In this document: positions 51,501 through 59,166 of the stretch, one piece after another
Position numbering within the stretch: position 1 is the first letter of the stretch
How the letters are laid out: every line of letters starts with the position of its first letter
Assembly (NCBI RefSeq): GCF_037975245.1
Contig: NC_092568.1
Span: forward strand, 1,738,001 to 1,802,000
Direction: 5' to 3'
DNA: 64,000 nt
DNA from: Apostichopus japonicus
Taxonomy: Eukaryota > Echinodermata > Holothuroidea > Aspidochirotida > Stichopodidae
The notes under the pieces: model-generated
The model's database searches: none
Told to the model about the DNA's origin: nothing
What the model saw: the letters and a program-made list of their open reading frames with translations, nothing else
Made by a program: the position numbers and the translations under genes

Positions 51501-54382
51501 CATCTCATTACACGTACCCTTGTGGAAGGAAATTATAGGTAGTCTGAAATTGGCATTTCTAACTCAATTGTGCTCTTCGAATTTTGTGTAAAATTTTAGG
51601 TAGACATGTAACTCTTGCCAATTCAGCTTCATCTAATCAGAAATCAAAGTTGGCATTTTATTCGCCTCAATTTATTTGAATAATTGAGAGCGAGTTTTGG
51701 ACAAAAATTTAAGCAACACACATTGTTGATTGTGTAATATCTTATCTAAAAATGAGAAATACAGATAAGCTTGACAGGCCGTTAGAACACAAAATATCAA
51801 ACCAGGCAGTTACCTGCGATGATCCTCAAAAATCCTCTGAAAATTGAGATGTCTGAAAATATTGTATATATTGTATTATATATGAAATCCTATCATCTAA
51901 ACTTGTTGCTTCTTATCCTTTCATATCCAGTTATTCTTCTTTTTAACATATTATATGACTCCTCTTTATAAATTTTTTATTTATACTGGAATGAATAAAT
52001 AAATGAACAAATAAGTAAACATTGCCTAAATGCACGCTAGAAAACGGACTTAAACTGAAATTTGCTTTAGCCTAAGATTCTCGACAATTTTCAAACAAAT
52101 ATTGCACATTCCAGAGCTGACATGTAGACGTCTAGGAGATCACGGTAAATTGAGTTTTGCCTCAATCTCATTACTCGTCTAAGAAAATGTTTGTGAGAGA
52201 ATAATATACGGCCTTTAGACCCCAAGTGCCCATTTACAATCCATCATGTCCAGAATTCAGACAGTCGAATCAGATTTGTCTTCGTATCTCGTCGGAGTTT
52301 GCCTGCTGTAGGTACGACTATAATGAAGCCTCATTAAAGACAAGAATTTATGTACCAAGCGATTTGAATGGGACAATCCCTCGTCACGTAATCCACAAGA
52401 ACGTCAGGAAGAGCTGGTTTACATGTACGTTGGATTGACCAATCACAGTTTAGATTGCTGTCATGCTCTGAGTTCCTGAGGGGCGAGGACTGACAACATT
52501 TTTGAAAGCATTCAATCCCATCTAAGAGGTGCATATTTTCTATTACAGGATTGACATGATTTCCCAGTGTGAGATAAATTTGTTGAGATTTCAGCCAGTG
52601 TATCATACAATTATTTCATTTGATGTCAGCCTTGCCAGCAGAGGGAAGGAAATTGCAACGAGACATAAGAAGTTGGCTTTTAAATTAAAACAAAATATTT
52701 ACCTGCAAAGACCACTCCCAGATCATGCATTGGCATCTACAGTAGACCATTTTATGGGTCCATTTATCTGCCAGCTCCGAGCCACCTATTATACTTTAAG
52801 TCAGTGAGACTCTTTCTGTTTTATTGTAGGTATTTTATTAAACCATAACAAGGAAAATTGAATGTGTTAGCATAAAATTGATGCTTCATTTATAAAGAGA
52901 TTGGCTAGCCCCTTTCAAATTGATATACATTTAAAGGACATATTTATCAAATATGTTGGTCAAACTTAGTTGTTATGTGGTAACTTTTATAAGCTGCTGT
53001 ACAAGAAAGTGGATGTGAACAATGACTTCATTGTTTTATGTCTTTGTTGTTTTTTCTTTACCCCACAGCTTCCCAATGAGCTGCAGTATTATGTGCACCA
53101 GATCATGGCAGAGACTTCAGGAGGAAACATTTCTCAGGGTAATAACAATAACACTTCCAATGCAAACCCAACAACGTCCCCTAAAGTAACCAACCCCAAG
53201 CAACCACTTCTAAATTCCGGTGACCAGGTGACCTCCCAGTACGGTGTGCTGTCATCCCGGATATACGACACCGTGCCGGCAAACGTGGTCGCACGGGCGA
53301 TCCAGAGGAGGGATGATGCCGAGAAGAAAGAGATGGAGAAGTTACTTCAGATCACATCGCGGAGACGGAAGCCAGGCAGCAGTACGGTTGTGATTATGCA
53401 TGACAAGGGTGTTCAGACATTATACCCCTACTTGAGCGATAAGAAGTACGACATGCTCTGCGTTAAGTGCGGCGTTAACATGCGAGATGTCACGTTGGAA
53501 GAGGAAGACTTGGTGCAAGTTGATCCCCCGGAGGAAAAGAAACCGGAACCGCCACCAAAGGAACCGGAGAAACCCCCCCTGGTAAACCTCTTAGATCTAT
53601 CCGATACGACCACCGTACAGAAACCGGAAGCAAAGGAGAGCCTCCTGTTAGATTTTCTCGACAGTCCTAACATTCCACCTCCCGAACCTCCCATCGTTGA
53701 GACAGTCCAAACACCAGGTCAAGCTCTGGCAGAGCTGCTCTATGGCGGTATGGAGGAGGAGAAGAAAGCAGAAGAGGACAATGCAAGCAATACTGCATCC
53801 TCCCAGGGGAGTGCCACCCCAGGAGACTCAGGGGTCTTTGAAGAGGTCTCTCCGATAGCAACCGACCCTCCCCTCAGTCAAGAGACCAACGAAGCCAGTA
53901 ACGGTGAAGACAGCAGTTCTCAACCAGAGGCTGAGGCAGTGATGAACGGGAAAGGTGAGAAGAACATCGACTCGGAGGAAGAGGAAGGATCTGCAAAAGT
54001 CGCCCCGGAGGAGAACGATAAGATCGACGACCCACCCGCAGAGATTAAACCACCGGCAAAGGTCAACCGCAAACCGCCACCCAATAAAGTTGGACCCCAG
54101 CCTGCTCGTAAAGCACCGCCTCGAGTCAACGGAAATCAGATGAACCAACGAAACCAGCCAAGCAGACCCCTGGGAAATAAACCCAAGAACCCAATGGATG
54201 GTAATCAGATTAAAGCAGGGAAGCCAGAGGCTAAAGTTAGCCCAGTCACAAAGACAATAGAGCCACCAGCTCCCAAATCCAGTCCCAAACCTAAGGTCAC
54301 CAAGTCTAAGATGGAAGAACCGATACCAAAAGCCACTCAGGTGAAAAGTCAAGGGCAGCACTACATGCAAACAAGCGTATGA
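24426..54382 (+). CDS. BEGAIN/TJAP1-family coiled-coil scaffold protein, five exons seen, N-terminus incomplete
   Basis: Joined exons 24426-24595, 30327-30393, 41022-41129, 43531-43617 and 53069-54382 give about 581 residues with matching phases and GT/AG borders throughout. Counting from the first residue seen, about 8-125 is a charged coiled coil. It then runs through a family signature (RYKKDCELAVQLLQC, then HKISTLPNELQ) that closely resembles human BEGAIN (YRKDCNLAAQLLQC) and TJAP1 (YRLDCNLAVQLLKC) as I remember them. A second family block, VPANVVARAI at about 213-222, matches the vertebrate VPTxVIAxVLEKP segment. The rest (about 290-581) is low-complexity acidic, then Pro/Lys-rich, and ends in QTSV. 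Vertebrate relatives bind the guanylate kinase domain of PSD-95/Dlg scaffolds at synapses or junctions, so a junctional or synaptic scaffold role is inferred. The start codon is not identified: the first exon opens in frame at its acceptor. The assignment between BEGAIN and TJAP1 rests on the WDR25 neighbour. Confidence 0.9.
24641..25034. repeat. 21-bp minisatellite, about 18 copies
   Basis: The unit is GCTCTAGTCCATGTTGATGTT with variants GTGCTAG, GCGCTAG and GTTAATG; a few units have insertions of 5 to 6 bp. Because 21 is a multiple of three, it stays open on both strands (a VDVALVH-type and a TSTWTRA-type heptad). This is a repeat artefact, not a gene. Confidence 0.95.
28070..28191 (+). other. 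122-nt homopurine tract
   Basis: Only A and G from 28070 to 28191 on the + strand; the complementary strand is pure pyrimidine. It follows a short GC palindrome (GCGCGCGCC) inside the left element and gives spurious Lys/Glu/Arg- and Ser/Phe-rich open frames. Confidence 0.93.
28741..29165. mobile_element. 425-bp MITE-like element with AGGCGTAGG ends, nested
   Basis: AGGCGTAGGA at 28741 and the inverse ACCTACGCCT at 29156-29165 match in 9 of 10 bases. GGGGGCTG lies inside the left end and CTGCAGCCCCC inside the right end. A CGCGCGCTATGCGCGC palindrome-like word sits at about 28807. The element lies within the 28021-29801 cluster, so it probably inserted later. No coding frame is seen. Confidence 0.5.
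30153..30248 (+). CDS. possible alternative cassette exon of the BEGAIN/TJAP1-like gene
   Basis: A 96-nt open segment lies between a good acceptor (pyrimidine-rich, ctctttggcag) and a GT donor (gtactg at 30249), 78 bp before the next certain exon. Its phase is exactly that of the exon junction it would enter (2 in, 2 out). The 32 added residues would run from an Ala-Arg-Ser start to ...EAGRIAEAKKNLQKR and continue straight into LEKSHQEL, keeping a coiled-coil style. The human homologs, as I remember them, match the direct exon1-exon2 junction without this insert, so it would be optional or lineage-specific. A 96-nt segment stays open by chance perhaps one time in five, so this is a suggestion only. 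Confidence 0.33.
30327..30393 (+). CDS. BEGAIN/TJAP1-like gene, coiled-coil exon
   Basis: The acceptor is tgatgcag and the donor gtgagt at 30394. The 67 nt complete the split Ala codon and add 22 residues, LEKSHQELHEVNQDLEERIL and two more, ending in phase 0. This lines up with the NQELEDKL segment of human BEGAIN and TJAP1. It sits downstream of a 5.7-kb intron that contains the 21-bp tandem repeat and a nested mobile-element cluster. Confidence 0.88.
31161..31690. repeat. ~112-bp tandem repeat, about 4.5 copies
   Basis: The landmark CCACTGCTGA/GGTTG...GCTACATCACTGATTAGCGTCCTCA recurs at about 31181, 31293, 31406, 31518 and (truncated) 31627. Each unit also has CTGGACAGTACGACTAAGCAA. Similarity is higher between the central copies. 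Confidence 0.92.
38150..38590. repeat. 140-bp tandem repeat with CT-rich half, about three copies
   Basis: AGG(A/G)TTGTTT recurs at 38281, 38421 and 38562. Each unit has a polypyrimidine half (CCCCTCCCC type) and the unique half CTGCCTGTCAGGTTCGTATT...GACTCGTACCTGTAGAGG. Pyrimidine-only DNA runs from about 38152 to 38214. The open frames here come from the repeat. Confidence 0.92.
40310..40920. repeat. degenerate TAATG/GTAGT-rich repeat array
   Basis: About 600 bp is built almost only from words such as GTAATGTAGT, GTGCAATGTAGT and CTTGTTGTAATG. GTATTGTGTAATGTT recurs at 40409, 40494, 40597, 40690 and 40805, so spacing varies from 85 to 115 bp. It ends about 100 bp before the exon at 41022. 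Confidence 0.85.
41022..41129 (+). CDS. BEGAIN/TJAP1-like gene, coiled-coil exon
   Basis: The acceptor is tacccaaacag and the donor gtaagt at 41130. It is 108 nt, 36 codons, phase 0 to 0. It encodes AASYEKEKQALNREVLTLSQ and then KLLDTRFEINKLEEKN. The best resemblance is to BEGAIN (YEEEKRALSHEIVALN...LLEAKVTIDKL), with TJAP1 slightly further away. It follows a 10.6-kb intron with several VNTRs; a degenerate TAATG-type repeat lies 100 bp upstream. Confidence 0.9.
41130..43530 (+). other. intron of the BEGAIN/TJAP1-like gene (2.4 kb)
   Basis: Bounded by gtaagt and ttaatcgcag. The part 41800-42300 is more GC-rich than the rest and has overlapping frames of about 72 codons on both strands with no recognisable domain. 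Otherwise nothing was found. Confidence 0.85.
43531..43617 (+). CDS. BEGAIN/TJAP1-like gene, family-signature exon
   Basis: The acceptor is ttaatcgcag and the donor gtgagt at 43618. It is 87 nt, 29 codons, phase 0 to 0. It encodes QRYKKDCELAVQLLQC and then TPSGAYQQHKIST, the most conserved segment of the family and the one that identifies the gene. The frame continues directly into LPNELQ of the last exon, matching LPSDFQ (BEGAIN) and LPCELQ (TJAP1). Confidence 0.93.
47600..47980. repeat. 134-bp tandem repeat, about 2.7 copies
   Basis: TACCATGATTACGAAAGTCTC starts at 47626 and 47760, 134 bp apart and nearly identical over the whole unit. A third, diverged and shortened copy follows from about 47880. 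Confidence 0.9.
49595..51390. repeat. 53-bp minisatellite, about 34 copies (1.8 kb)
   Basis: The unit is AACTTAGGGAAGGATCTGTC then TCTGTACCATTTTACATAG and AGTTTGTATTATCT. Two main unit types alternate: GTCTCTGTACCATTTTAC and GCCTCCGTACCAGTTTAC. Rare markers show higher-order copying: CTGCCTTCG at 50191, 50567 and 50832 (seven and five units apart) and a 5-bp insertion (GATCTACTGTAAC) at about 50437 and 51237. It lies 1.7 kb before the last coding exon. Confidence 0.97.
53069..54382 (+). CDS. BEGAIN/TJAP1-like gene, large last exon with C-terminal PDZ ligand
   Basis: The acceptor is ctttaccccacag; the frame runs 437 codons to TGA at 54380. The ATG 99 nt upstream is an intronic read-through, so the exon is taken to begin at LPNELQ. 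In order it holds the family tail LPNELQYYV, an Asn/Ser/Thr-rich linker, VPANVVARAI, a basic helix (RRDDAEKKEMEKLL), and a short ordered-looking patch with a single CxxC (C275, C278 in CVKCG). Next come Pro/Glu-rich sequence, two LLD-acidic motifs (LLDLSD about 318, LLDFLD about 337), an acidic low-complexity region, a Pro/Lys/Arg-rich tail with PxxP sites, and the terminus QTSV. Its GC content is clearly higher than that of the surrounding DNA, as expected for coding sequence. The long minus-strand frames at 53428-54385 are shadows of it. Confidence 0.92.
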   Translation, partial: LPNELQYYVHQIMAETSGGNISQGNNNNTSNANPTTSPKVTNPKQPLLNSGDQVTSQYGVLSSRIYDTVPANVVARAIQRRDDAEKKEMEKLLQITSRRRKPGSSTVVIMHDKGVQTLYPYLSDKKYDMLCVKCGVNMRDVTLEEEDLVQVDPPEEKKPEPPPKEPEKPPLVNLLDLSDTTTVQKPEAKESLLLDFLDSPNIPPPEPPIVETVQTPGQALAELLYGGMEEEKKAEEDNASNTASSQGSATPGDSGVFEEVSPIATDPPLSQETNEASNGEDSSSQPEAEAVMNGKGEKNIDSEEEEGSAKVAPEENDKIDDPPAEIKPPAKVNRKPPPNKVGPQPARKAPPRVNGNQMNQRNQPSRPLGNKPKNPMDGNQIKAGKPEAKVSPVTKTIEPPAPKSSPKPKVTKSKMEEPIPKATQVKSQGQHYMQTSV

Positions 54383-55916
54383 CATCAGAATAAATACACA
54401 AAACTATTCGCCTGAGAATTCTAAATGCCAACGACTTCCAACTGTTCATTTTCCCCGAGCTTTGGCTTAGGAAACTGACGCTATCATGATGTTTCATGTT
54501 AGGCCATTGAAAAGTGTTTTGATTATGTTAATACTAGCTTGGAGCAACAGCCATGCCCATTATACATTCAACAGCTCTCAGCAGTGGCTGCCTGACAGTT
54601 CCTGATGCGGGATGATCAGCCATAGAAGATGTACGCATATATAAGCTCCTACGATGAATTGATACGAAACAAGAGGCAGCTCTGATTAAACCTCTTGGCT
54701 ACGAGAATTAAATTCATCGCAGACAGCGGGTTTGAAAGTTTTGTTCAAGTTATGATGAGAATACGAAATCGGCAAGCTGAAGCACAGATTTTTTGTTGTT
54801 TGCGGGCAAAGTTTGTCTACAAGCAGTAATATTTCAACTAAATGTGAGATGTGTGAAGGATTGTTTTTTTAAACATATGAAACTGCAGAACAACAGCCAT
54901 AATGAAAGTAATGGTAAAGGAAACAGTGTCCATCGTCTGAAGAGCAAGACGGCCAGGTTAAAGTTCTCTGTACAATCAATTCCTTTTCTTGTGTCTGGGT
55001 TGACTCTTTATATAAAGGCAAGACATAAGTCATTTCAAACTATCAAGATATTGGTTAATTAATCTGTTGTAATATAAACACTAGTAATCATGTTCGTCTA
55101 TGAAAATGAAGGTGATCCATGAAACTGAAAACAAAATGAAAAATGTGATAAGTTCTTGATCAGTTTACATACCTAATAATGTCCATATTCAGCATACATA
55201 TCACATTCTTGAATCACAGGAGACACTAATACCTTAAAAGATGACTTTATAGCAAAAAAAAAACAATTAATTTTGATATATTGTAGATGGCTATTAAAAA
55301 GCTATACTATTTGTCCAGGTTGTTCTTCTATACTTCTTTTATGGTTGGAGAATGATCCTTTAAACATTGGAGGCTTATCAATCCAAGTGGCTGGACAACT
55401 TAGTTTAGCACATTATAGAATAGGCTAGCTTCTCAGAATCAACTATTGTGTCCTCAAATGACAATCTCCTCACTATGCATTCTTTGTCCAGGCAAAAATG
55501 GTGTTAGATGCCTTCAGTGGGTTCTCTGCTTGAAGTCTAATGGAGATTTCTTAAATCGAGTATAGAGATTGTAAAACGATAGGTGTGAAAATCACCAATT
55601 TGAACTGGCCTGAAGAGCTGCCATCATGATTGATTTTAGCCTTAAAGGAGAATTCTGAGGCATTAAGGCTATTTGAAAGGTGAATATCTTGAAAACTGTA
55701 ATGTCTCCAAGATCATTACTTGCACTAAAATTATCTTCTTTTGATTTCTCTCCTTTCCTTTGTTTCTTGGCATATGGCACATCAACATTAAACTTTTGGC
55801 TAAAGTTATTCTTTGAATATAACATCACATTAGCTGCAAGTTAATATTTTGTGTAACCACTTAAAAAGCTAAAGAAAGAAAGAATTTCATCACTTGTGAT
55901 CAGACATTTTTTTTTT

Positions 55917-56012
55917 TGTGAGGATATGTTCAGAAATTTATATTTGAGAGGACATTGTTCAGATGTGTATTTCTTGTGAGGACATGAGACATTTTTGTGA
56001 GGACATGTTCCA
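55917..56012. repeat. short degenerate GTGAGGACATGTTC repeat
   Basis: Four imperfect copies of (TTT)GTGAGGACATG(TTC) at spacings of about 25 to 35 bp. Confidence 0.6.
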
Positions 56013-57306
56013 AACTTCATTAAGTCCCTGCGTGGTGCTCTATATTTCCTTCAAACGCAATCATGATAGATTCGCTGCTAGGAAATATTTCCGTCGGTTT
56101 ATTTAATTGTTGGTGTATGGACACCACTCCTCTCTGAATTTGGTTATCGCAAGGATTGGAGTAAACCTATGGACCTCAGTTCCTGTATGATAGTTTTAAT
56201 TTTTTATTATTATTATTATTATTGTTTTTTACACATCAGCTGTAATTTACTTGCAGACTTTTTTTACATGTATATTTACAAATAAACAAACAAACAAATA
56301 ATGGAGAGGGACAAGATTTTGCAGTTGATATTATAGATGAAAATCACATTAATTCAGACACAGGGTGTGATATCTTAAGGTCAGGTCTTGATACATGGAA
56401 GGCGTTTGTTTCTTTTCTGTGCCCTGCAATAGCTTTTGGAATACCAACTAGCAGCATTGATTGTAGATGGCTTGTATCTGGTTATGTCTTTGTACTTCAT
56501 TTATAGTATTCTCAAGTTTGAATGAAAAGAATAAAAAACGATGATTATTAAGTCTCTTCTTATGATGCAGAAACATACGTGTAATGAAAAACATCGACTT
56601 TGTAAACAAATATACGCCGTCTTGAAAATATGTATATTGACCAATTCCTCAATTCCAGTTGAAAAAAACAACTTAACGCAAAATTATGTATAAAAAAAAT
56701 TTAAATAAATATGTGTGTCGAGTGGGCTGCTGATAACGAAGAAGAAATGTCACGGCGCTTTGTAAATAGGCATTTGAAGTCATAAATAATCTATGCACAG
56801 TAATAATGGTTTGTTTTCTTTGCCCAAATCGTACGGAGACCACAAACAATGTTATATTATGTCTTTCAGTGAAATCATCGAGCCAAGTTTACGTTGGACA
56901 TCGTCGAATCGTCTTTGTACGTCAGATGTTTCTAGTGGCATCAAGCCTGCCATCTTTGTTCAAAAAAAAATTATTGTATGTGTTTGCGGATGTGATTATC
57001 ATGCATAGGTGTCTATATTGCGATTTCATGCAATTCTTCGTCCAATGAGTTCTGTTCCTAACGGCAAACTCTGTGATATAGTTACACATCGTGTTCCAAT
57101 GTTATCGCGTGTTGTCCCAGTTCATTTATCTACAACGTTTCTGCTTTTTTTCCCAGCAGATTGTTACAACCAACTGTCACCATAGTAGATAGCTTAATGT
57201 TAAACTCAGTCTCTGTGAGTTGTGATACAATATCACAGAAAAGTGTGTTTGTTTTTTTGCAGTTAGGGGATAAAGTGCTCCATTGTTTTTGTCCATTGTG
57301 CTTGAA

Positions 57307-57312
57307 AATAAA
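57307..57312 (+). promoter_or_regulatory. possible polyadenylation signal of the BEGAIN/TJAP1-like gene
   Basis: AATAAA followed by T/G-rich DNA, 2.9 kb after the stop. Other AATAAA hexamers occur at 54389, about 56280 and about 56530, so the true 3' end cannot be chosen from sequence alone. Confidence 0.15.
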
Positions 57313-57550
57313 GTTGCATTACATAATTGTTAAGCTTTATGATTATCCTAGATGCATTGTCACCCGCCCTATGTGAGTCATAGTAAAGCATTACATTCTT
57401 GTGGGTGCCATTATGTCATATGTAATATCGGACCCATTCCATAACTGGTATCTATGTCGTTACCAGATTGTGGGACATTCAGATCTGGATTGTTGGCGAG
57501 TCACGAAATAACGTAAGGAGAAAGAGTCTATAAGCTTTGCATGACTGATG

Positions 57551-57623
57551 CTGTGTTTAATAGTCCTAGTGTGGAATTATGATGTGCTGTGTTAATTAGT
57601 CCCAGTGTGGAATTAATGATGTG
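57551..57623. repeat. 36-bp tandem duplication
   Basis: CTGTGTT(T)AATAGTCCTAGT..GGAATTATGATGTG at 57551 is repeated from 57587 with four small differences. Confidence 0.85.
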
Positions 57624-58895
57624 CTGTTGTACATTAATATGCAGGATGACTGAAACTAACCTAGGTCAGTTGGTCAGGGCTGATGTGGTCCATGTTTCGG
57701 GAACGTGACACCCGAAATAGCCCATATGACAACAGGTTCCTATTGCTCGTATGTTTTCATATCAACAGCTGCAACAGTTCAGGCCACTCCCGTTTGTAAA
57801 AGTTTTGTATTTCATTCGACAATTGGGATAAACATTTCTCCAGAAAAATCTTGGATAATGGTACAGAAATAAGAAATATTTATGAAAGTAGAAAAACAAA
57901 AGTTGCTACAGAATTCATGTCAGTAATCTGTAATATCGTAATGAGTGTGTTGGTAGCTGTAACGATCACATCATTCCATTCCTGTGCATAATCCAATTCG
58001 GCTTTTCTACTTCAGATTGTACGGCAGTTAAAATAATTTATACTTTGAAAGAAATAATGTGCTATTTGAAGAAGTTTCCAATTTTATAATACTTGAAGAA
58101 ATTATTTGAACATTCTGACTTTGAAGTCATCATAAAATTTGTTTTGGGAAAATTAAACCTACCATGTCTCAAAAGTCGCTTGTATTGAGCAGTAAATGTT
58201 AATTTTTATGAGAGTGCCCTCCACTGGGGGTCGATGTTCCTTCAAATTGTGCGTTGTCGTCGACTAGAAATAATTAATGTTCAAGGAGAAGACGGCACAG
58301 TGACCCTGATAGTCTATGTATATGGTGTGCTTACAGACTTACTCAAGTTTGACTTCGTATTTGGTGATTTTAAATAAGATTTTACACTTTTACAGACCAA
58401 GCATAGTTCGATCAATGACATACAATGTAAGAAAATGTAAGACCTAAATTTCTTCAACATGCCCCCCCCCCCCTCAAAGTTTCAATATTCACTCCCCTAA
58501 AGTTTCAGTATTCAACCCCCCCAACCCCCCCCCCCCCAAAAAAAAAATGTTTTGACGTGTTACCTCTAGGAAGATTATTTTTCATTATTATTTAAAAAAA
58601 ATTATAAGAAATTATTTTTGTTTATGCAAAAAAAAAAAAAATTCTGTGGCAGATGCTTTTATTTTTGTGTCCTAGAATTGTATTTGTTTAACAGAAACTT
58701 ATTAGTAATAGTGTTAAGTGTTCTTTCAAAATGACTGCCATCCGTTGACACGATGTATTCCTTCACAATGTACTTGATTTATAATGTGTCCTCATGTTTT
58801 GTTTGTTTTTGAAATTGTTCTTCCTTTCTTTCTTTTTATAAATTTGACTAACCTCTGACCTCTTTTTATTTAAACAAAAAAATTATATGAAATTA

Positions 58896-58949
58896 ATAGC
58901 TCTGTGATATTCAATAGCTCTGTGATATTCAATAGCTCTGTGATATTCA
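58896..58949. repeat. 18-bp tandem repeat, three copies
   Basis: TAGCTCTGTGATATTCAA repeats three times without a mismatch, which suggests a recent event. Confidence 0.95.
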
Positions 58950-59050
58950 ATTTTAGTTTCTGGATAATATGTATTCAATAACATCATCCATTGCACGGTA
59001 CTACTCTGACTTGTTTTACATGACTTTAATTATTTTACCTATATGCTATG

Positions 59051-59166
59051 GCAGAAAACCGAAAAGGGGTCACTATCAGGGATAGGTGGGGGAAGGCAGA
59101 AAACCTAAGAGGGATCATTCCAGGAGAAGGAGAGGGCAGAAACCTGGGTGGGGCCGGGTCATTTCA
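59051..59166. repeat. ~40-45-bp degenerate tandem repeat, three copies
   Basis: GCAGAAAACC or GCAGAAACC starts units at 59051, 59096 and 59136. Each is followed by GGG(A/T)TCA or GGGTCA and a purine-rich stretch. Confidence 0.7.

Larger units (their letters stand above)
43618..53068 (+). other. intron of the BEGAIN/TJAP1-like gene (9.5 kb)
   Basis: Bounded by gtgagt and ttaccccacag. It holds the 134-bp repeat, the large 53-bp minisatellite and several G/C tracts (45843, 46134, 48969, 49080). 44300-44830 is GC-richer but shows no gene. Confidence 0.85.

Noticed and set aside
52970-53068. N-terminal extension from an upstream ATG of the last exon
   Set aside because: It crosses a good acceptor, is Cys/Phe-rich intronic sequence, and the previous exon joins LPNELQ in the same way as the human homologs.
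53828-54385. 185-codon minus-strand frame, with others at 53428-53694 and 53667-53861
   Set aside because: They lie exactly opposite the GC-rich last exon of the BEGAIN/TJAP1-like gene; the + frame has the family motifs and splice phase, these have none.
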